This document shows positions 1 to 13,414 of a stretch of DNA of 64,000 nt, piece after piece. The notes beneath the pieces were generated by a model. It was not told the DNA's origin and did no database searches. It saw only the letters and a program-made list of their open reading frames with translations. Both the position numbers and the translations under genes were made by a program. The number at the start of each line of letters is the position of its first letter. Position 1 is the stretch's first letter. The stretch is from Panonychus citri (Eukaryota > Arthropoda > Arachnida > Trombidiformes > Tetranychidae), in contig NW_026515544.1 in the NCBI RefSeq assembly GCF_014898815.1, positions 2,356,001 to 2,420,000 of the forward strand. The letters are read 5' to 3'.

Positions 1-911
1 TAATTGTTGTGGTTTGTGTATGTGTCCATTTACTTTGAAAGGTCATTCAAACAAAGGCCAAATTGTGAAATAGTTTGTTGATTGATTTGTGTGTGTGTGT
101 GTTTGTGTGGAGGTGGTGTGATAATAGTGATTAAATGTATTGATCAATTGATCAATCAGTTGAACACAGAGTGAATAGTTTGTATATAACAAAGAGAAAA
201 GGCAAAAGTGGATTTTTTTATGCTCAATAAATTGCATCCTTTTTGAGGTTGTTATTGAAATCATTGACAAGAGTGTTGATGATTTAATAACAGAGAATGA
301 TGATGATGATGATGAGGAAGATGAAACCTTATTCTCTCTCAATCTCTATCATATAAAATGTAAACTTTTCTACGAGAAAAAGAGAGCAAAACAAACGGTA
401 ATCTATTTTCGCTTTGCCAATTTTTGTTTTTCATTCGCTTCCTAAAGGGATAACCCGTAAAAAGAGATGAGCTAATTTCCCAATGATTTTTTTCTGTGTA
501 AATCAACGAGATATAAAAAAACAAACATATAATTAACTTAAGGTAATTTCTCATCAACAATAAAATCAATTCAATTAAATTAGATCGAAACTTGGATTGA
601 ATTGAAATACTCATGAAATCTGAGGTGGAAAATTAGTCTACCCGTCCAACCTTTTTGTGGGCCATCCCTTGTATCAGAATATAGCTCAAAGTATTTTAAG
701 CATTTATCTCTCTCCCTCTCTGGTTATCTTCCTGTCATCATCATCATCATCATCATCATTTGATATCATTTTATCAACAGCATCTTTTAAGGGGATGAAA
801 AAACTGGTACATGAAAAAGGTAATTAATGTGTAATTGTAATGATGAAAATAATAATAATGGTGGAGAGAGAGAGGAAGAGGGAGAGAGTGGGTTTGTTGT
901 AGTGGACACTT
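1..911. other. Kinase 3' flank, no coding region recognised
   Basis: This stretch lies downstream of the stop codon of the minus-strand kinase gene and probably includes its 3' UTR. It contains AT-rich sequence, (CAT)n near 736-760 and GA-rich tracts near 863-890. Open frames here are made of low-complexity repeats, and I see no conserved protein motif on either strand. Confidence 0.5.
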
Positions 912-3201
912 TCAATAAATAAAGCTGACCCTCTCATCTCTTATATCTTCTCGGAAGACTAAGTGATAAGGTGACTCGAAGCTTGTTGATGATGAATATG
1001 AAGTTATTGATGAATTTGATTTAAACAGGATTGATGTTGATGAGGTTGATTTTTCGGTTGTGTTTGTTGATGAAGATGAAGATGAAGATAGATTATTATT
1101 ATTGTTGTTGTTATTATTACGACGTTCAGTTGATGACGATCGGACAACTGTTGATGATTCCTCACTGACCATGAATCGTTTACAGGACGGAGTATTGGGA
1201 ACTGATTTACTTTCACTGATATTTGAATGTGAGGTCATTTTTAGGATAAAATAATCTCGACTTTTATCTTTGGACACTTTATCCATACTTGTGATAATAC
1301 TATTATTATTGTTATTATTGATGACAATGTTATTGTTATTATTATTAACCGTAGTATTGTTGCTGGTCAAATTGTTGTTATTATTATTGTTGTTGTTTGC
1401 AGCGACAACGATACCATTTGAAATATTATTATCTCTGAAACTGTTGTATGAACTGTTGATATTATCTTCATCTTGTATGAATGATTGGTTTTCCTTATTA
1501 CTCTCGCTGACCACTACAACTTTGGGTAAATTGTTGACCGGTTGTTGATCACAAGGTAAAACACCATTGGGAGCACTGACAACACTTGAACTATCATTAA
1601 CCCCAACAGCAAGATCATCGACATTATTATCCTCCTTTAACCAAGCGTGTTTTAAGCATTCTTTGGCAGTAGGTCGTTTCCTAGAAGAAGATAAATAGAA
1701 ATTGTCATTATCATCAAACCATTGAGAAAAGAAATAGGGAGGATAAAGAGAGAGAGAAAAAGAAAGAGAAAAATTCGAGCATAGATAAAATGTCGAACGT
1801 AAACAAAAAAAAAGTTTGACAATCAATTGACAATTAAGTTAATTACTTTGGATCTGAAACGAGTAAACTCTTAATAAAGTCAATGGCATCCATAGAGATT
1901 TCATCAAACTCTGGTCCGAATTCAAGTTTAGTGTTGGTTATATTTGAATAGGTTTCTTGTTTAGTGTCACCCGAAAATGGAGAGTAACCTGTAAGAAGGA
2001 CATAGGTCAAGACCCCGATGGACCTGAAAGAGAACAAAAAAAAAGAAAAAGGTTAACAAAAGAAAGAAAAAAAAAGAGGAAAATCAGTCAAGATAATCAA
2101 CAAATGATTTACTCTTTATTTGTAAACATCATTAATCTTTAAATTAAGAGACTCAATTTTGATTGATTTATGAATTATCATTACGATAATTAATGAGAAA
2201 AGGAAAGCGGGAAAAAAGTGAAGGAGTAAAAAGAAGCTTAAATTGAAATAATTTAAATAGTAATTGACAGAATATGATTTAATGAGAGTTATCATCTTTA
2301 TCTTCATCTTAGTCATCATTTTTATCTCTTATATTTTTAGTTGAAGCAATTAAGAAAACCAATACACTCAAACCGAGTGAAAGAAATAACTTATTGAATA
2401 AATTGATTGTAATAATAAAATGAATACATCAGCATGATAATCAAATCGAGTATCATAATTATCAATAAATATTGTCAAGTTAAATAGATTGAAGAGAAAA
2501 ACATGAAAATGTCATTAAAGTTTAATTGCAATTGAAAGAAATCACTTGCAATTATATAATCAATTCCTGGTCAATTTGATCGTTTCTTATAATATATAAA
2601 AATTTCCTTAATCATTAATATAATTAATGGGGAACATACAAAAGGTAATCATTATCGAGATTGAAGTTTCAAAAATGATAATCAGAATCTGAATGAACAT
2701 GAATACGAAAACAAAAATGGCCACTACTTCAATTGTAATATATTGATTGTAACTGTTTCTCAACTATCTTAATTGTTTCGTCAATTGTTAAAAATATTAC
2801 TACGTTTTTCAAGTTGACTTTTTTTTCCTTAGCAATATAATCAACAGGTTTCAATAGCATAGAGATGAAGATAGAGAAGACCCAGTCTGGGATAAGTTCA
2901 TTGATCCGTCTAAGAAAATGATCATTACATACATTCAAATATAAGGTAGAAGTTGTAAAAGGTAAGAAAGAAAGAAAAACAAAATAATAATAATAATAAT
3001 AGTAAAGGTAAAGTTGTTTCCGTGCCACTGATAGGTAACAGTGACTTGTTAAAATGAACTAAGATACAGGTAAAAAAAAAGATGAGGATGGAAAAAGAGA
3101 AAAGAAAAAAAAGAAAGGTAACCGGGCTAAGAGGTTCTTGTTGTTAGGTAGAAATCTCCCCCTCTCACTCTCTTGTAGATTAAGAGAGAGAACAAGAGAG
3201 A

Positions 3202-3240
<39 letters not shown>

Positions 3241-6200
3241 AGGGAGAAACTAAGGAGAGAGAAAAGGAAACGCGCCTCAGCGACTTTGCCATGGTCAACA
3301 CACGGCAATAGAAACCATCATAATAACAGCATCACGGGAGAGGGAGGAAGAGATATAATAAAAAATAAAGGTAAAGATGAAGACAAAGACAGGATGCAAG
3401 GTGGATGATGATCAAGATGAGGTAGATAAATATATTAGCAAAAGAAGGAAGGAAAATAAAAGGTAAATTGAGAGGAAGGGAGGATATTCAGGTAAATATA
3501 TAAGAGTGTGTGTTGAGGTAAAGGATCAAACAAGTAGTTGAAACAACAACAACCATTGGGGAGGAGAACGGAAGAGTTAACGAGTGACCTGAACGCAAAT
3601 AAATGAAGTATTATTAATGAATTAATATATAAACGTATATAAAGTATATTTCATGATACGATTTGAGTTTTACTATGCATGTGTTTATGTTATCGTTTTT
3701 ATTGATATTTATGATGATGAAAACAAGATATTAAAGGTCTCTCTCTCTCTCACCTCATCTTCATCTTCATCTTCATCTACCTGTATCTCTAGCTCTAGAT
3801 TCATTTTAAATATATAAATATACTATTTTTTTATCAATATCTTGAATCTTGTTGCTACTGTTCAACTTATGCTACAAGCAAATGCCCTTAGGGTTTAAGA
3901 TGCTCGTAAGAAAACTAGTCTGAAAAGTAGCCTTCTTTTTGTATTCATCTTCTTTCTTTTTCATCCAATTTTTTTTTTCTTTTCTTCTTGATGCATTCTG
4001 ATCGAGAGAGAAATAAGAATGAGAAGAAAATTTATCACAAACTATTCTCACAATGGAAATATACTAATTAACGGGAAGAATATGAAAATATACTAGAATT
4101 GTAGAGTTGACAGCGTCCTAAAGAGAGAGATGATTATGATGATAAGGAAGATAAGTTTGACTTACCACATATCAGTTTCCAATCTGATTGCATCATAATG
4201 TAATATTTCGGGTGCTGAGTGAGAAAAAAAACAGATAAATCATGAGAAAAGTACATAATCAATAATATGGAATAAAATTCAACTGATTTGATGATGTAAT
4301 TACAATCGTCATCATGATGATTTACTATGCAATAGTTATCTCTTTTCATCTGATAACAATTAAGGTTTAATTAGTTTTTTTCAAAGGAAAAGTCAAAGTT
4401 AACACGTACCAACATAATCTGGAGTTCCAACGATTTCTCTTAATTCAACTCCTTCGCTGATTAATCGTGAAATACCAAAATCGCAAAGTTTAACTTCGCC
4501 TTCGGGTAAAGGTCCAGTTAATAGTAAATTTTGGGGCTAAAATAATCAAGAGAGAAATCAAATAACAATTAGAATATGAATGTTCAGTTGAGTAAAAAAG
4601 TTCGAGTGTAAAAAAATAGTAACACAAGAGTTCATGATGATTCAGTGAAATTAACATCAGTGATATATTGTTGAAGTTTAGATTGACTCTCAATGGATTA
4701 TAACCTTTGAACAATTAGATCATTGATTGAAATCTTTTAATCGTAAACTAATTGATGTGATAAAAGAAATGAATGAGTTACCATCAACGACTAATGTACG
4801 AGGAAAGATTGACGATGAAGAACTAAATTGCTCAATCAATTGAAATGCTTAATTGATTAATTATTCTAACTGTTTAATTGATAAAAGGACAAAAAGATGA
4901 TCAATTATTGAAAGAAAAGTGGAAAAAAAGTCTCATCAAAACATTGCTGCAAGGCTATTATTTCAATCTCATCATCATTTTTCCCTTTCCTTTCTCATCA
5001 ATTTCTCCATCATCAACATCATCCTCATCTCTTTATCATCACAACTTGTGACATATTCATTGCATTAACCTTATTATTTATGAAAGAAAAAGAGTAATCA
5101 AGTTTTGTTGGAACAATTTTCTCCCAATCAACAAGTTACAATCAAAAGAAAAGAGGTGAATACAAGTAATCAACAAATTAATCAACAAGAGTCAAGTTAC
5201 AGAAAGAAAAACAAAAATTAAGTTGTGTGACCAATTAGATGATTAGTTTACAATTGATTGCCGATGTTGATGCTAAAATTGAGGTTAATGGCTCATTCAG
5301 TCTCCCTCATCATCTCTCCTTGAAGGGGACAGTGAATAATAACAACAAAATACAAATTGAATCTGATTAAGGGCAAGATGATGATAATGATGATAACATG
5401 ATGATAACCAGAATAATACAATTTGGATAGATAATTATAATTATATTGATAATTTACCTTCTCTTTCAAATGTTTGTATTAACTCATCTCTCTCTCTCTT
5501 TTGCTGTTGATTATTAAATATAACAAATGCCTGAAATTTGAATCAGTTAATCATGACAATTAAATAATAAATTTGATTCCAATGGGAAATGATGATGATT
5601 AATATGCATACATGATGACGATAATGATGATATTCATTGTATCATCATCGTCAATATGATAAAATAGATTGTTGTAATTTTCAATTTAAATCATTTCCCT
5701 GTCACTTCATCATCAATAGGGTTTAATTGTAATCAATTACTTTGCAATTTGCTAATTACAATTAACATCTTTTTTACATTACTTGTTCTATTGTACATTA
5801 ATTGTAATTGTAACGGCAAGAATTACATTTACTCGTGATGACAATTAACAAATCACTGTGATAATTTGCAACTCATCAATTCACATTCAATTATCATTAT
5901 AAATACAGAAAAATGATCTACATTTGAAAAGTTAATTACTCAAATGATAATTGATAATAATCACATTATATTAACAGTTAAACTTTGTTGTAATTGTTTG
6001 ATTTAATTGTTACCACCACTTAATGATTATTATATTGAAGAAATTAGGGAAATGTGTGATTTGCAAATTTCAGCTGATTGATTGTTATGATTAACTTTCC
6101 ATCTCCATGTTTATAAGATTATTATTACAAGTAAATTGTTACAATTAACTTAAACTACGCTTAATTTTCAGTACTAATTTTCGGTAATTTTTGGTTTAAA

Positions 6201-8130
6201 TGATAAAAAAAAAGTTCGAGGTTGATGTTCCAGTTTTAATAGCACAATTTAATTCAATGAAGTTTTTTTTCTGATTAATAATCAAGATAATCAACTAACA
6301 GAAAATTAACTTTGATCATAATATTTTTTTTTCTTCTGTTGATTCAATTAACTCGTTAAACTTATACACACATAAATATTGCAATGATAATCCAATTGTC
6401 CAATTGCAATTAACTATTTTGTAATAATATCATTAACATTAACCATTTAATTGTGATAACAATTAACTTTTTTTACTTTCTTCTGTATATAATAATAATA
6501 TTATCATCAAACTCCCTTCACATTGAAACCTTGACCCAGATAATCAAATATAAATAAAAAGCTGATAATATTAATCACAATTGTTACACCTAAAAACACA
6601 CAGAATGAATATTCAGATAATCAACTGAATTAACAAATTGTGATTAGAAAAAATAAGAAACAAGCAATTGAATACATGAAGTATTATGATTTTCCAATGA
6701 GAAAATAAAAAACTTTAATTATTTCGAGAAAAAAAAAGTTCTAAATCTTAACTTGTCTCTCTATCTAATTCTAATTAAATTAAAGGTTAAATGATTAGTA
6801 AATTGTTTGGTGTCTCATTTTTTTCTCGCAGTGATTAGTTTAACTAATTTAGCAATTACCAAATCATATCCTTGGTTATTTGGGTAAAAAGTGCAATTTG
6901 TTGATAATCAAAATGTAATTTATAACAGTTTAACTAATCACATTATTAGTTAACTTGCAATCAAGCAAACTAATTAAATTGATTTAATCCTTGATTCACT
7001 TTGATAGAGAGAGCTTTTTTTTTCTTGATTAACAACTTAAATCAATATATAAACATGTAAACCTAATCAAACAATTAAAAGTGATAATGGTTGAAATAAT
7101 ATACGAATCAAATACATAATTGTGATACTACAATTAAAATCAATTAACTGTTTTGATTTGCTTCATGGCGATTCTCAAGTTAATCAAGTCAACGATGAAA
7201 ATACAATTCAATCTAACCTTTTATGTGTTTGATTATTTGAAGCAGAAAAATTAATTGTTGTTTCACCAATTAAATCAGCAAATCATTTCCTTTGAATAAT
7301 AAAACAAGAAAAAAAACTCAATTGATCAACATCATCATGATCATAATTCCCAATCATAACAATATCATTCCAATTGCAGATGATTAACACTGTTGATTAG
7401 AACGTCATTCTAATCAATTGGATAATATTTAGTTAATTGTTGTTGTTTTTCATTCAACAATTTTAACTTTTAATTAGTAGTAAAATCCTTAATCAAGGTT
7501 ATTGTTTGAATGCCAGGTTGCTAAGTGTAAATCATCATCAAGAAGTGACTTAATTAATTAACTGGATACACCAGAGTAACTAATTTAATCAACCAGAATC
7601 TTCCTATGATGATTAATAGTAAATTCAGCTGCTAGTGTATTTAATTTAGCTTCTTGTTGATCTTGATTGTCACCCTGATGGAAAAAAAATAACACAATGT
7701 GAATGTTAATTTACAAACAACAATTAGTTAACAATTTCCATTCCATAAGAATTTGAATTTCTTTATTTATCTGATTATCTTAATCAACTTGTAGCTGATT
7801 AATCATTTAATGTTAAACTTTCACTTTCAGAATATCTTTTCCATTTTGTTTTGTTTCAAGTGTAATATCATGTCATTATCGTTGTTATCTTCATCATCTT
7901 CTTCATTATCCTTATTGTCATTCAGGATCATCTCAAATGATAATGAATCTGCAAACTGTTGCTAGTGATAATAATAATGATCTTGTCACCAAGAATATCA
8001 TGTTTATCATGCTTATTAGCTCATCTCATTGACTTTGAACTTAGCAACAAAACAGTAAAAAATAGTTATCAACATCGTTACAAACGTTACAAGAATGTCA
8101 CCAATTACCATGAATATAAATACACATGAA

Positions 8131-8176
<46 letters not shown>

Positions 8177-10741
8177 GGATAAAATAGAAAATATCACAAT
8201 GAATTTCTGAGGATAAATCTAATTCTTTTCTTTTATGGATAAGCAAATTTCTCGCAAGAATAGAAGATGAATATAACCGTGAAGAATTCAAATCTAAGGA
8301 CGAAATGTGTGAGAGAGTGAGAGAGAGTGAGAGAGAGAGAGAATCAACAGAGAGATAACAAGGTCTATCAACAAGGTGAAATAATCACACAAGTAAATCT
8401 CATCAATTAATCAACAACAAAAATCAAACAATTATGATTACTTTCTTGCTCCATTCAAACTGAACGAAATTTTTTAAATTAACAATAAAATTACTTGAAT
8501 ACACCTTGAATTCAGTTAAGGGTTAATAAGACAAGTTTCCTTAACCTTGATTTTATCATCTCTCCCATTGGCTTTGTATCTTCATGTTGATAATCATCAT
8601 CGAAACAACAGAAAATACAAATACACTCTTATCATTAAACTTCATCACAATCATTTACCAACAATTAACAATTTCCTTCTTATTGTTACATAGTCAAAAC
8701 CAATCACCTTCAACATGTCACCATCAATATGATGACAATCATAACAATACAATCAGCAACACCATTAGAAGTTATTGTTTCCAATTGAATCTCCCTGGTT
8801 GTTGTCGTTCAAATGAAAATTCAATGTACATTTAAATGATTTTTTCTCAAGCAACTATTATCATGTCGTTTGTTAATATTATCATTTATGTTTCGATTCC
8901 GAATTTGTTTTTACATCCCTCATCTCTCTCTCTCTCTCTCTCTCTCTCTTCATTTCTCTCTTTGAAAAACACGCACACACTAAAAAAGAAGTTCTAACTG
9001 ACAAGCTAATCAAGCTGCAAGGTTAAATTAGTTAGAAACACTGAACATATGAATTCAGAATTGATCCTGATGGCAGTTTGTTTATACGTGAGTGTAAACC
9101 CACACCCAAAATCTACAACATAAATATTAGAGATAAACAGTGTATATTATAAAACGAATGGGAAAATATATGTATTGATATTTTCTCATCTCGCCCGAAC
9201 TTCATCTTCTTCATCCCAATCCGATTTCCTATGTAGTTGTTGTTTAATTGTGTAAATTTTAACTGCTAATTACAAATTAACATTATGTATATATAACATT
9301 AAACCATAAATGGTGTTATCATTAATTATGCATAGATGCATGTTAATAGTTAGCAGTTTTCTATTAGGAGATATAATATGAGGAATCATATGTTTTCTTC
9401 ATCATCTCTTCAAATTAGCATTTCTATTTTTTTTTGCTTTTCAAGGTTATCCTAGTGTAGCATTTATATAATAATGATCATCATCATGGTCATTGAACAT
9501 TTAATTATTGATTGTTAGTTGATTAGTTTGGTCAGAAAAAAAGAGAAACATTGAAGAGATTAAAACGATAGGAAATAATAATAATTATTTCATCATTTTC
9601 ATCACCAGAATCATGATATTGGAAAGAGAATGATATTAATTGAATTAAAGTTAGAAAAGGTAACGATTGAACTTGTAAATTTCTTGTGGTAATAGATGTA
9701 ATTCAGATCAATTAAGAGGTAAGAACATCATCATTATCATCGTAATGATGATGATGATCTTCATGTTGCTCTTGTTTCAAGTTGCTTTTCATCTTCATCT
9801 TTTTTTCCTTCTTATTGGTAACCTGTAAATATAGAAAGTGTTTGGACAAAATTTAATCATTTAATGATTAATTTTTAGTCTTAGACTTAATGATTCTATT
9901 CTGGTTCATTGAACTGATTTTCTCTTCATTTCATTCAGATCAGTTTTTTGTTCTTGTCATTCAAACAGGTAATTTGGTTAAAACTACAACGCAAAGGTAA
10001 ACGAGAGAACAGCAATTTTTTTCAAAAAAAAAATAAAAGCATCACAATTAATTCAAGTTAGTATTTAGTGAGTTAGTGTTATTTAATCAAAAACCAATAA
10101 TCTAATAACTTTTTCTTATTGCTTATGGTCATTTATCAATTTGAATATTAATATGTATTAATAGATGGATGATGATTGCGGTATGACATTGGCTTCTAAT
10201 ACTAATAAGTTATAAAATGATACATCATTTTTTTGCGAAAATAATAACATACAGAAAAAAATTAAATATATAAATTTAGATAAATAATATCTATCAAAAT
10301 AGTCGCACCATCAAAATATATATCGAGAGCAGTTTGTATTATGCATTTAAAACGGATACGATTTTTACTTAACACAAACAGATATACTCAATTTCTTAAT
10401 CTGAATATCAATCTACTTATTACGTTCTGTTCCCTGTTTTCATGTTTAAGCTTCACCTTCATCATCCTGATCATCTTGATGATGATGATGATGATCTTCT
10501 TCTTCTTCTTCTTCTTCTTAACTTTGGTGATGCTGATAACATGATTTTCGTTTTAACGATTGTCTTAGAGGTCACTCATTCACGGTGTCCTCAGGTTTCC
10601 TGAGGCTGTGAATTGTGAAGGATCTTTTGAGATCTTTCAGAAGTTGATGATGATGATCAAGAAAAAAAAGAGAGCAAGGAAGCAAAGGAATAGAGGAAAG
10701 AGTAAAAAAGAAGGAGAGGAAAAAAGCAATTGAATTGAGCA

Positions 10742-10785
<44 letters not shown>

Positions 10786-13414
10786 GAATGATGATTTTTG
10801 TTCAATACAAAACGACAACATTAACCCAACACCTTGAAAGGGAACCTCTTTTCACGTGAATAAAACGGCAATATAGTGATAAGGAAGAGAATTGAAATCG
10901 CTCATTAATCCAGCAATTAACATTCAAATACTGAGTATATCAAGTATTTAAGACCATAAATAAGGTTTAAAATTGACAATCTATTCACTTGTTATGAGGG
11001 AGAAACAAATTCAACAACACAAACCAAAGTATCATATAACTGGAAAAAAAACTCATCATTGTTAAAATATCAAGATAATTATCTAGTTAATAATAATGAT
11101 ATGATTGTATTAATATTAAATGTAATAAATGTGTATATATTTGACCAGTTTCATTTTGGTCAACATGAGATGAAGGATAAGTGGACAACAGTAATCAATT
11201 GGTTAATCAATAATGCAACAATGTGATTATAAACAATAGGGAAAATCATAATAGGTAAATTATTGTTATTGTTGTTGTTGTTGTATGGGAAAAACAGGTA
11301 AGAAAAAACAACTTTCCATAACAAACAATTTACCTTTAATGATATATTTACATTTAAAGAGATTAAGGGAATAAATATTTATAAGCGGAAATAGCAACAA
11401 GTGATGTTTAAGTGTTTTCCACACACAAAAATAGAGATGATGATGAAAATAATCAGCTGAAGATGGAGAAAAATTGTAGAAAGAAAGAAGCAAAAATTGA
11501 CAGACAGAAAAAAAGGAAAAAAAAGATGGAAAGATGATAAAACGAAACGAAGATGAGGATGAAGATGAAGAGGAAAAAAAACTTTATCTTCTCAGAATGT
11601 ATTAGTTATGTCATGAGGCAATATAAACATACACTTAATCAGTTATCGTTTCAATCGATGAACTTGACATGATATCGTTACCATTGCTTGGCAAAAGCTC
11701 TCAACGATTTTTTTTTCACTCTTTGCTTTTTTTTCCTGTTACCAGATAACGGTAATCATTGATTGGAAAATACATAGAGATTATCATGATTTATAATTAA
11801 CACAGTTCTCAGTTATAATCTTGATAGTAAAAAAATACCACTGAAAGTTTACAACTGAATCTCTACTTGGATAAGTGTTGGTAGTAAATGAAAACTTACC
11901 TTGATGTCAAGGTGGGCAATGTTATTACTATGGAGAAATTGTAATGCATTTAAAATTTGTCGCAAAAGTCGGATGACATCTTTCTCTGGGATTGTATCCT
12001 CTTCATCTAATATCCTCTGTAATTCACCACCTTTAGCCCTGGATTAAGATAAATGAGTAGAGAGAGAGAAATAGATTAGAGATCAATTAGTATTGTAAAA
12101 GTTAAACAAGGTAACATGTGTGAGGAAAAACAAAATCAAGGGTAAGTGGATTAGGAGCCAAGAATTGTATCTCTTTTTGAGAGATAATCTTTTCATTCAT
12201 AGATTTTAGATGAGTTTTCTTGAATGAAAATCGATCGGATTTTGTGTTAAACATGAAATTAGAAGTGAAAATTGGAGTAAACAAAACATTAGCAACACAT
12301 ATTAGATGTAAAAACTGTTGATAGTTATTAATTTTTCCTTCTTGCAATAATGTTTCACTTTAATCACACGCACTGATTGATTTTCGGGGAAAAAAAACAA
12401 TTGGTGATTTTGATTATTGTCTTTTTTATGATAACTACTTTTGCTTTCACTGGATTAATGGTGGTGGTAGTGAGTTCATATCATTTTCAGGTAGATTAAT
12501 GTTACTACACTTAAACTGTAGTTATGTAAGATTGAAATTGTTACATTAATTGTTAATTGTATTGTTTCTTGTAGTCGTAAAACGTAAGGTAAAACTTACA
12601 TTTCTAAGATTAAAATGAATTCACTTGATGTTTCGTAAACTTCATGTAACTTAACGATACCATCATTATTCTGTGATAATAGTAGGACACCAATTTCGTG
12701 CATAATCTCGTGTCGAACATCAGTTGATCGTCGTCGTTTTTAATCGATTTACCAGCATATTCGATACCTGTTTGTCTATGGACACATCTTTTCACTTGGG
12801 CAAATTTTCCTCTACAAGGAAATAAACGGAAACCAGAAAAGAAAAGAAAAGAAAAGAAACAAAAAAGATTCAATGAATATTCAACATGTAAACATAACCA
12901 CAGGTAAGAAAATAACGTGTTTAATATAAGAAAAAAAAAGCTAAATCAATTACACTAATTTAGTAACATACACACACTCACACAATTTATAAAGCAGGAA
13001 AAAAATTCATCATTTGAAACAATACTCATTGGGATCAAGCTTCAGTTCAAGGTTAACATTTGTTTTACTTGTTGCTTTTTCTATCTGCTTATGTTATCAT
13101 GAAAAAAAAACACTGATTTATCAACATAATACTATTGATGATTTTTATGAGCACCAACACAAAAAGAAAACAAATCAGGATAAAATTGGAAAGAGAGAAA
13201 GAAAGTGAAAAACATTCTCGAATGATTGACACTTTGATGACAAATTAAAAGTGAATTTGAAATTGTTTTATTACCTTGCAAATGGTCGAGGATCAACCAG
13301 ATACACCGATTCAAGAGATTCCGTTCGTATATCAATGGAGATTGGAAAATTATCCTCACTGATGAATCCTTTTCTCTGTGAATTGGAACCACCACCATTG
13401 ATGAAATGACCCAT
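912..13414 (-). CDS. Drak: DRAK/STK17-like serine/threonine protein kinase (seven coding exons, one frameshift)
   Basis: Exons on the minus strand: 13275-13414, 12600-12811, 11900-12038, 4410-4536, 4166-4214, 1847-2023 and 912-1680. All introns are GT..AG and phases agree once a missing base in exon 2 is allowed for, giving about 537 residues. The kinase domain covers about residues 38-295: ATP lysine in YAGK (K68), catalytic loop HLDIKPQN (about 160-167), CDFG (about 182-185), GTPDYVAPE (about 201-209) and subdomain XI KKRPTAKECLKHAW. HLDxKPQN is typical of the DRAK/STK17 branch of the DAPK family, whose members act in apoptosis and actomyosin control. The C-terminal 240 residues are Asn- and Ser-rich with several polyN runs. 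Oddities: exon 2 changes frame at a run of five A (plus 12737-12741), where a sixth A would restore the lysine-arginine stretch that DRAKs carry. The first glycine of the Gly-rich loop is alanine (ARGKFAQV). The start is the first in-frame ATG of exon 1. I am sure of the family; the frameshift may be an assembly error. Confidence 0.88.
2024..4165. other. Kinase intron with (GA)n tract
   Basis: This is an intron of the minus-strand kinase gene. It is AT-rich, with an interrupted (GA)n tract at about 3184-3234. No exon-like segment with plausible splice sites was seen in it. Confidence 0.6.
8136..8173. repeat. (GA)n microsatellite
   Basis: About 38 bases of pure GA repeat in the large kinase intron. 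Confidence 0.95.
10573..10617. other. Imperfect inverted repeat (hairpin) in kinase intron
   Basis: On the plus strand the arms CAC / ATTCAC / CCTCAGG pair with CCTGAGG / GTGAAT / GTG around a TTT loop, giving 16 base pairs with small internal loops. It stands out as a GC-richer island in an AT-rich intron. No function is assigned. Confidence 0.55.
10742..10784. repeat. (GAT)n microsatellite
   Basis: About 14 GAT repeats in the large kinase intron. On the minus strand they give a spurious poly-His frame. Confidence 0.95.

Larger units (their letters stand above)
4537..11899. other. Large kinase intron (7.4 kb), microsatellite-rich
   Basis: This intron separates the catalytic-loop exon (ending HLDIK) from the exon beginning PQN. 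It holds (GA)n at 8136-8173, (CT)n at 8923-8950, a (GAT)n run at about 10742-10784 and a GC-richer hairpin at 10573-10617. I found no nested gene; the open frames are products of the repeats. Confidence 0.6.

Noticed and set aside
1270..1548. Leu-rich plus-strand ORF
   Set aside because: Antisense of the polyN region of the kinase last exon.
10572..10805. Poly-His ORF on the minus strand
   Set aside because: Made by a (GAT)n microsatellite in the kinase intron; no splice context or homology.
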